Source of the DNA: Bos javanicus
Lineage: Eukaryota > Chordata > Mammalia > Artiodactyla > Bovidae
Direction of reading: 5' to 3'
DNA: 64,000 nucleotides
Assembly: GCF_032452875.1 (NCBI RefSeq)
Contig: NW_026894284.1
Coordinates: 62,001-126,000 of the forward strand
The notes under the pieces are model-generated. The model ran no database searches. It was given only the letters and a program-made list of their open reading frames with translations, and was not told the DNA's origin. Shown one piece after another: positions 55,769 to 64,000 of this stretch. The translations under genes and the position numbers were made by a program. Every line of letters starts with the position of its first letter. Position 1 is the first letter of the stretch.

Positions 55769-57359
55769 AGATCACGTGACTGAGCATGCACTGTTCACGT
55801 GGCTGATCATACACTGATCACGTGATGATCATGCACTGATCACGTGGATATCATGCACTGATCACGTGGCTGATCATACACTGTTCACGTGTCTGACCAT
55901 GCAGTGATCACGTGGCTGATCATACACTGCTCACGTGACTGATCATGCACTGATCACGTGGCACTCATGCACTGATCACGTGGCTGATCATACACTGCTC
56001 ACGTAACTCATGCACACATCACGTGGCTATCATGCACTGCTCACGTGGCTGTCATGCAATGATCACGTAGCAACCATATACTGGTCACGTGACTGATCAT
56101 GCACTGATCACGTAAATGATCATGCACTGTTCACGTGACTGATCATGCACTGATCACGTGACTGATCATGCACTGATCACGTGGCTATCATGCACTGCTC
56201 ACGTGGCTGATCATGCACGATCACGTAGCAACCATGTACTGGTCACGTGACTGATCATGCACTGATCACGTAATTGATCATGCACTGATCACGTGGCTCA
56301 TCATGCACTGATCACGTGGCTGATCACACATGTATCACGAGACTGATCATGCACTGATCCCGTGGCTCTCATGCACTGATCACGTGGCTCTCATGCACTG
56401 ATCACGTGGCTGTCATGCACTGATCACGTGACTATCATGCACTGATCACGTGGCTGATCACACACGTATCACATGACTGATCATGCACTGATCACGTGGC
56501 TATCATGCACTGATCACGTGACTATCATGCACTGATCACGTGGCTGATCATGCAATGATCACGTAGCTACCATGTACTGATCACGTGACTGATCATGCAC
56601 TGAGCACGTAATTGATCATGCACTGATCATGTGGCTGATCATGCACTGATCACGTGGCTGATCATACACTGATCACATAACTGATCATGCACTGATCACG
56701 TGACTGATCATGCACTGATCACGTGGCTATCATGCACTGATCACTTGGCTGACATACACTGATCACGTGCCTGGTCATGCACTGATCACGTGGCTGATCA
56801 TGCACTGATCACGTGACTGATCATGCACTGATCTCGTGTCTGATCATGCACTGATCACGTGGCTATCATGCACTGCTCACGTGGCTGATCATGCCATGAT
56901 CACGCAGCTACCATGTACTGGTCACATGACTGATCATGCACTGATCACGTGACTGATCATGCAGTGATCACGTGGCTATCATGCACTACTCACGTGGCTG
57001 ATCATGCAATGATCATGTAGCTACCATGTACAGGTCACGTGAATGATCATACACCCATCAGGTGACTGATCATGCACTGATCACGTGGCTATCATGCACT
57101 GATCACGAGACTGATCATGCACTGATCACGTCTATATCATGCACTGATCACATGACTGCCCGTGCACTGATCACGTGGATGATCATACACTAATCTTGTG
57201 ACAGATCATGCACTGATCACGTGGCTGATCATGCACTGATACCGTGACTGAGCATGGACTGATCACATGACTATCATGTAGTGATCACGTGACTTAATGG
57301 CGCTGATCATGTGACTGATCATGCACTGATCATGTTTGCTATCATACACTGATCATGTG
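55769..57359 (+). repeat. HOR spacer 24 (1832-bp unit) with private changes
   Basis: No gene is seen. It lacks the GGCTGAACATGC and CACACACCTG landmarks like spacer 12, but has an extra GGCTCTCATG monomer near 56366-56395. Private changes are CACGTGGATATC after the block, GCAGTGATCACG near 55902, GTATCACGAGACTG near 56333, GATCCCGTGG near 56357 and TGAGCACGTAATTG near 56601. It has more private changes than the other units, so it may have escaped recent homogenisation. Confidence 0.84.
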
Positions 57360-57600
57360 CCTCTGGAGGCAATAAACAAAGAGCTGAGTAGGCACGAATC
57401 AAACAGTCAGCAGGCAATAATCATGGAACTCAGGTGTGAGGAATCATGCTGCTCAGCTGGCAATAATCAAGCAGCTGAGCAGGCAGGAATTACGCAGCAC
57501 AGCTGGCAATTGTCAAGCAGATGACAGGCAGGAATCGTGCAGCTCAGCTGGCAATTGTCAAGCAGATGAGCAGACAGTAATCACGCAGCTCAGCAGGCCC
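57360..57600 (+). repeat. 241-bp invariant block, copy 25
   Basis: Same sequence as copy 1; GCACTG lead-in with ACTGCCCGTGC in the cassette. Confidence 0.9.
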
Positions 57601-59261
57601 AGATCACGTGACTGAGCATGCACTGTTCACGTGGCTGATCATACACTGATCACGTGATGATCATGCACTGATCACTTGGATATCATGCACTGATCACGTG
57701 GCTGATCATACACTGTTCACGTGTCTGACCATGCACTGATCACGTGGCTGATCATACACTGCTCACGTAACTGATCATGCACTGATCACGTGGCTATCAT
57801 GCACTGATCACGTGGCTGAACATGCACTGTTCACGTGGCTGATCACACACCTGTCACGTGACATATCATGCACTGATCACGTGGCACTCATGCACTGATC
57901 ACGTGGCTGATCATACTCTGCTCACGTAACTCATGCACACATCACGTGGCTATCATGCACTGCTCACGTGGCTCGTCATGGAATGATCACGTAGCAACCA
58001 TATACTGGTACGTGACTGATCATGCAAAGATCACGTAAATGATCATGCACTGTTCACGTGACTGATCATGTACTGATCACGTGACTGATCATGCACTGAT
58101 CACGTGGCTATCATGCTCTGCTCACGTGGCTGATCATGCAACGATCACGTAGCAACCATGTACTGGTCACGTGACTGATCATGCACTGATCACGTAATTG
58201 ATCCTGCACTGATCACGTGGCTCATCATGCACTGATCACGTGGCTGATCACACATGTATCACGTGACTGATCATGCACTGATCACGTGGCTCTCATGCAC
58301 TGATCACGTGGCTGTCATGCACTGATCACGTGGATATCATGCACTGATCACGTGGCTGATCACACACGTATCACATGACTGATCATGCACTGATCACGTG
58401 GCTATCATGCACTGATCACGTGGCTATCATGCACTGATCACGTGGCTGATCATGCAATGATCACGTAGCTACCATGTACTGGTCACGTGACTGATCATGC
58501 ACTGATCACGTAATTGATCATGCACTGATCATGTGGCTGATCATGCACTGATCACGTGGCTGATCATGCACTGATCACATAACTGATCATGCACTGATCA
58601 CGTGACTGATCATGCACTGATCACGTGGCTATCATGCACTGATCACTTGGCTGACATGCACTGATCACGTGCCTGGTCATGCACTGATCACGTGGCTGAT
58701 CATGCACTGATCACGTGACTGATCATGCACTGATCACGTGTCTGATCATGCACTGATCACGTGGCTATCATGCACTGCTCACGTGGCTGATCATGCCATG
58801 ATCACGCAGCTACCATGTACTGGTCACATGACTGATCATGCACTGATCACGTGACTGATCATGCAGTGATCACGTGGCTATCATGAACTACTCACGTGGC
58901 TGATCATGCAATGATCATGTAGCTACCATGTACAGGTCACGTGAATGATCATACACCCATCAGGTGACTGATCATGCACTGATCACGTGGCTATCATGCA
59001 CTGATCACGAGACTGATCATGCACTGTTCACGTCTATATCATGCACTGATCACATGACTGCCCGTGCACTGATCACGTGGATGATCATACACTAATCTTG
59101 TGACAGATCATGCACTGATCACGTGGCTGATCATGCACTGATACCGTGACTGAGCATGGACTGATCACATGACTATCATGTAGTGATCACGTGACTTAAT
59201 GGCGCTGATCATGTGACTGATCATGCGCTGATCATGTTTGCTATCATACACTGATCATGTG
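57601..59261 (+). repeat. HOR spacer 25 (1902-bp unit), canonical
   Basis: No gene is seen. It is nearly a copy of spacer 3, one base shorter because CTGGTACGTGAC near 58006 has lost the C of CTGGTCACGTGAC, destroying that CACGTG. The cassette has CATGAACT and CTGTTCACGTCT. Confidence 0.88.
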
Positions 59262-59502
59262 CCTCTGGAGGCAATAAACAAAGAGCTGAGTAGGCACGAA
59301 TCAAACAGTCAGCAGGCAATAATCATGGAACTCAGGTGTGAGGAATCATGCTGCTCAGCTGGCAATAATCAAGCAGCTGAGCAGGCAGGAATTACGCAGC
59401 ACAGCTGGCAATTGTCAAGCAGATGACAGGCAGGAATCGTGCAGCTCAGCTGGCAATTGTCAAGCAGATGAGCAGACAGTAATCACGCAGCTCAGCAGGC
59501 CC
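59262..59502 (+). repeat. 241-bp invariant block, copy 26
   Basis: Same sequence as copy 1, and opens the fourth 2.65-kb unit of the window. Confidence 0.9.
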
Positions 59503-61908
59503 AGATCACGTGACTGAGCATGCACTGTTCACGTGGCTGATCATACACTGATCACGTGATGATCATGCACTGATCACTTGGATATCATGCACTGATCACG
59601 TGGCTGATCATACACTGTTCACGTGTCTGACCATGCACTGATCACGTGGCTGATCATGCACTGATCACGTGACTGATCATGCACTGATCACGTGGCTATC
59701 ATGCACTGATCACGTGGCTGATCATGCACTGATCACGTGGCTGATCATGCACTGATCACGTGGCTGATCATGCACTGATCACGTAACTGATCATGCACTG
59801 ATCACGTGGCTATCATGCACTGATCACGTGGCTGATCATGCACTGATCACGTGGCTGATCACACACTGTCACGTGACTATCATGCACTGATCACGTGGCA
59901 CTCATGCACTGATCACGTGGCTGATCATGCACTGATCACGTAACTCATGCACTGATCACGTGGCTATCATGCACTGATCACGTGGCTGATCATGCAATGA
60001 TCACGTGGCTACCATATACTGGTCACGTGACTGATCATGCACTGATCACGTAAATGATCATGCACTGATCACGTGACTGATCATGCACTGATCACGTGAC
60101 TGATCATGCACTGATCACGTGGCTATCATGCACTGATCACGTGGCTGATCATGCACGATCACGTAGCAACCATGTACTGATCACGTGACTGATCATGCAC
60201 TGATCACGTAATTGATCATGCACTGATCACGTGGCTGATCATGCACTGATCACGTGGCTGATCACACATGTATCACGTGACTGATCATGCACTGATCACG
60301 TGGCTATCATGCACTGATCACGTGGCTGATCATGCACTGATCACGTGGCTATCATGCACTGATCACGTGGCTGATCACACACTATCACATGACTGATCAT
60401 GCACTGATCACGTGGCTATCATGCACTGATCACGTGGCTGATCATGCACTGATCACGTAGCTATCATGCACTGATCACGTGACTGATCATGCACTGATCA
60501 CGTGGCTGATCATGCACTGATCACGTGGCTGATCATGCACTGATCACGTGGATATCATGCACTGATCACGTGGCTGATCACACACTATCACATGACTGAT
60601 CATGCACTGATCACGTGGCTATCATGCACTGATCACGTGGCTATCATGCACTGATCACGTGGCTGATCATGCACTGATCACGTAGCTATCATGCACTGAT
60701 CACGTGACTGATCATGCACTGATCACGTAATTGATCATGCACTGATCACGTGGCTGATCATGCACTGATCACGTGGCTGATCATGCACTGATCACGTGAC
60801 TGATCATGCACTGATCACGTGACTGATCATGCACTGATCACGTGGCTATCATGCACTGATCACGTGGCTGATCATGCACTGATCACGTGACTGATCATGC
60901 ACTGATCACGTGGCTGATCATGCACTGATCACGTGACTGATCATGCACTGATCACGTGACTGATCATGCACTGATCACGTGGCTATCATGCACTGATCAC
61001 GTGGCTGATCATGCACTGATCACAGCTACCATGCACTGATCACATGACTGATCATGCACTGATCACGTGACTGATCATGCACTGATCACGTGGCTATCAT
61101 GCACTGATCACGTGGCTGATCATGCACTGATCACGTAGCTACCATGTACTGGTCACGTGACTGATCATGCACTGATCACGTAATTGATCATGCACTGATC
61201 ACGTGGCTGATCATGCACTGATCACGTGGCTGATCATGCACTGATCACGTGACTGATCATGCACTGATCACGTGACTGATCATGCACTGATCACGTGGCT
61301 ATCATGCACTGATCACGTGGCTGACATGCACTGATCACGTGGCTGATCATGCACTGATCACGTGACTGATCATGCACTGATCACGTGTCTGATCATGCAC
61401 TGATCACGTGGCTATCATGCACTGCTCACGTGGCTGATCATGCCATGATCACGCAGCTACCATGTACTGGTCACATGACTGATCATGCACTGATCACGTG
61501 ACTGATCATGCAGTGATCACGTGGCTATCATGCACTACTCACGTGGCTGATCATGCAATGATCATGTAGCTACCATGTACAGGTCACGTGAATGATCATA
61601 CACCCATCAGGTGACTGATCATGCACTGATCACGTGGCTATCATGCACTGATCACGAGACTGATCATGCACTGATCACGTCTATATCATGCACTGATCAC
61701 ATGACTGCCCGTGCACTGATCACGTGGATGATCATACACTAATCTTGTGACAGATCATGCACTGATCACGTGGCTGATCATGCACTGATACCGTGACTGA
61801 GCATGGACTGATCACATGACTATCATGTAGTGATCACGTGACTTAATGGCGCTGATCATGTGACTGATCATGCGCTGATCATGTTTGCTATCATACACTG
61901 ATCATGTG
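59503..61908 (+). repeat. HOR spacer 26 (2647-bp unit), mostly smoothed
   Basis: No gene is seen. It matches spacer 1 in being largely consensus, with softened landmarks: CACACTGTCACG near 59862, GGCACTCATG near 59897, CCATATACTGG near 60010, CACACATGTATCACG near 60263, CACACTATCACATG twice (near 60376 and 60581) and CACAGCTACC near 61021. The cassette resumes near 61420. Confidence 0.85.
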
Positions 61909-62149
61909 CCTCTGGAGGCAATAAACAAAGAGCTGAGTAGGCACGAATCAAACAGTCAGCAGGCAATAATCATGGAACTCAGGTGTGAGGAATCATGCTG
62001 CTCAGCTGGCAATAATCAAGCAGCTGAGCAGGCAGGAATTACGCAGCACAGCTGGCAATTGTCAAGCAGATGACAGGCAGGAATCGTGCAGCTCAGCTGG
62101 CAATTGTCAAGCAGATGAGCAGACAGTAATCACGCAGCTCAGCAGGCCC
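61909..62149 (+). repeat. 241-bp invariant block, copy 27
   Basis: Same sequence as copy 1. The downstream 46-bp pair is missing (junction near 62255-62270). Confidence 0.9.
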
Positions 62150-63766
62150 AGATCACGTGACTGAGCATGCACTGTTCACGTGGCTGATCATACACTGATC
62201 ACGTGATGATCATGCACTGATCACTTGGATATCATGCACTGATCACGTGGCTGATCATACACTGCTCACGTAACTGATCATGCACTGATCACGTGGCTAT
62301 CATGCACTGATCACGTGGCTGATCATGCACTGTTCACGTGGCTGATCACACACCTGTCACGTGACATATCATGCACTGATCACGTGGCACTCATGCACTG
62401 ATCACGTGGCTGATCATACTCTGCTCACGTAACTCATGCACACATCACGTGGCTATCATGCACTGCTCACGTGGCTCGTCATGGAATGATCACGTAGCAA
62501 CCATATACTGGTCACGTGACTGATCATGCACTGATCACGTAAATGATCATGCACTGTTCACGTGACTGATCATGTACTGATCACGTGACTGATCATGCAC
62601 TGATCACGTGGCTATCATGCTCTGCTCACGTGGCTGATCATGCAACGATCACGTAGCAACCATGTACTGGTCACGTGACTGATCATGCACTGATCACGTA
62701 ATTGATCATGCACTGATCACGTGGCTCATCATGCACTGATCACGTGGCTGATCACACATGTATCACGTGACTGATCATGCACTGATCACGTGGCTCTCAT
62801 GCACTGATCACGTGGCTGTCATGCACTGATCACGTGGATATCATGCACTGATCACGTGGCTGATCACACACGTATCACATGACTGATCATGCACTGATCA
62901 CGTGGCTATCATGCACTGATCACGTGGCTATCATGCACTGATCACGTGGCTGATCATGCAATGATCACGTAGCTACCATGTACTGGTCACGTGACTGATC
63001 ATGCACTGATCACGTAATTGATCATGCACTGATCATGTGGCTGATCATGCACTGATCACGTGGCTGATCATACACTGATCACATAACTGATCATGCACTG
63101 ATCACGTGACTGATCATGCACTGATCACGTGGCTATCATGCACTGATCACGTGGCTGGACATACACTGATCACGTGCCTGGTCATGCACTGATCACGTGG
63201 CTGATCATGCACTGATCACGTGACTGATCATGCACTGATCACGTGTCTGATCATGCACTGATCACGTGGCTATCATGCACTGCTCACGTGGCTGATCATG
63301 CCATGATCACGCAGCTACCATGTACTGGTCACATGACTGATCATGCACTGATCACGTGACTGATCATGCAGTGATCACGTGGCTATCATGCACTACTCAC
63401 GTGGCTGATCATGCAATGATCATGTAGCTACCATGTACAGGTCACGTGAATGATCATACACCCATCAGGTGACTGATCATGCACTGATCACGTGGCTATC
63501 ATGCACTGATCACGAGACTGATCATGCACTGTTCACGTCTATATCATGCACTGATCACATGACTGCCCATGCACTGATCACGTGGATGATCATACACTAA
63601 TCTTGTGACAGATCATGCACTGATCACGTGGCTGATCATGCACTGATACCGTGACTGAGCATGGACTGATCACATGACTATCATGTAGTGATCACGTGAC
63701 TTAATGGCGCTGATCATGTGACTGATCATGCGCTGATCATGTTTGCTATCATACACTGATCATGTG
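62150..63766 (+). repeat. HOR spacer 27 (1858-bp unit), canonical minus 46 bp
   Basis: No gene is seen. It matches spacer 2 in length and landmark order. It differs at GGCTGATCATGC (spacer 2 has GGCTGAACATGC), TAATTGATCATGC (spacer 2 has TAATTGATCCTGC) and GTGGCTGGACATAC (spacer 2 has CTTGGCTGGACATAC). Confidence 0.87.
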
Positions 63767-64000
63767 CCTCTGGAGGCAATAAACAAAGAGCTGAGTAGGC
63801 ACGAATCAAACAGTCAGCAGGCAATAATCATGGAACTCAGGTGTGAGGAATCATGCTGCTCAGCTGGCAATAATCAAGCAGCTGAGCAGGCAGGAATTAC
63901 GCAGCACAGCTGGCAATTGTCAAGCAGATGACAGGCAGGAATCGTGCAGCTCAGCTGGCAATTGTCAAGCAGATGAGCAGACAGTAATCACGCAGCTCAG
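63767..64000 (+). repeat. 241-bp invariant block, copy 28 (cut by window end)
   Basis: The first 234 bp match copy 1; the last seven bases lie beyond the window. The array clearly continues to the right. Confidence 0.9.

Larger units (their letters stand above)
38960..59237 (+). repeat. Super-repeat 3 (20.3 kb, nine HOR units)
   Basis: Block spacings are 2650, 4114, 1244, 1789, 1835, 3667, 1245, 1832 and 1902 bp. The copy is offset from super-repeat 2 by about 19057 bp up to the long second unit and by about 19170 bp after it; the 114-bp step, five monomers, lies inside that unit. It ends with 1245, 1832 and 1902 bp units instead of the 1675 and 2197 bp units of super-repeat 2. Confidence 0.85.
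1..64000. repeat. Satellite array of 22-23 bp monomers (whole window)
   Basis: The whole window is tandem copies of a 22-23 bp monomer built from two half-units, CTGATCATGCA and CTGATCACGTGG. TGATCA occurs in both halves, so it recurs every 11-12 bp; CACGTG occurs once per monomer. Main monomer classes end GGCTGATCA (23 bp), GACTGATCA (23 bp) and GGCTATCA (22 bp). TGA lies inside the monomer and 23 is not a multiple of 3, so frames close within a few monomers. There is no flanking unique DNA, so neither edge of the array is visible. The family is not one I recognise. A nuclear heterochromatic location is inferred from structure alone. Confidence 0.97.
59238..64000 (+). repeat. Super-repeat 4, partial (cut by window end)
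   Basis: Only two complete spacings are present, 2647 and 1858 bp. They match the first two of super-repeat 1 (2645 and 1858) at an offset of about 58750 bp. The upstream cassette carries CATGAACT and the TTCACGTCTAT variant, as the first cassette of the window also does. Confidence 0.7.

Noticed and set aside
1..64000. CRISPR array (short palindromic repeats at regular spacing)
   Set aside because: The repeats are directly adjacent, with no unique spacers, no leader and no cas genes; the intervening sequence is the other half of the monomer.
1..64000. Telomere or known simple satellite (TTAGGG-type, AATGG-type, alpha-satellite with CENP-B box)
   Set aside because: None of these motifs recurs; the monomer length and sequence differ from alpha satellite (171 bp) and from telomeric or pentameric repeats.
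1..64000. Purely artificial or assembly-generated repetition
   Set aside because: It cannot be excluded for the ~19-kb duplication, but the many private variants, indels and differently smoothed duplicate units would be unusual for a simple copy error. Read coverage is the decisive test.

Overview
The window is one uninterrupted block of eukaryotic-type satellite DNA. I see no protein-coding gene, RNA gene, transposon, CRISPR array or unique-sequence island. The species cannot be told from the sequence: I do not recognise the monomer, and no mobile element or gene is present to give a lineage clue. Pure tandem structure over 64 kb, several nested repeat levels and no genes point to a nuclear heterochromatic array (centromeric, pericentromeric or subtelomeric) and argue against a bacterial, viral or organelle genome.

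The lowest level is a 22-23 bp monomer made of two related half-units, CTGATCATGCA (11 bp) and CTGATCACGTGG (12 bp). Each half carries the palindrome TGATCA, and one also carries the palindrome CACGTG. Common monomer variants end in GGCTGATCA, GACTGATCA or the 22-bp form GGCTATCA. Dividing the non-insert length by 23 gives roughly 2,500 monomers.

At the next level the array is punctuated 28 times by a nearly invariant block of about 241 bp (first copy 514-754, last copy cut by the window end). The block is itself a diverged ~23-bp array with CAGCTG in place of TGATCA/CACGTG. Its start-to-start spacing defines higher-order repeat (HOR) units of about 1.24, 1.6-1.7, 1.79, 1.83, 1.86-1.90, 2.20, 2.65, 3.53-3.77 and 4.0-4.1 kb. 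A fixed order of variant monomers ('landmarks') follows each block, and a conserved stretch of about 490 bp precedes it.

At the top level the HOR units recur in the same order every ~19-20 kb. The 2.65-kb unit starts at 490, 19902, 38960 and 59238. The stretches 17706-35088 and 36763-54259 correspond unit by unit, including private base variants. The window end (59238 onward) reproduces the spacing seen at its start (490 onward). Some long units hold landmark series with the 241-bp block missing, and some short units look like internal deletions, so unequal exchange seems to have shaped the array. Monotonous consensus tracts alternate with landmark-rich tracts.

Nothing supports translation. 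The recurrent 62-codon frame begins at TTG, is identical because the DNA is identical, and is treated as a by-product. The most notable properties are the hierarchy, the preserved dense CACGTG sites and the diverged internal block.
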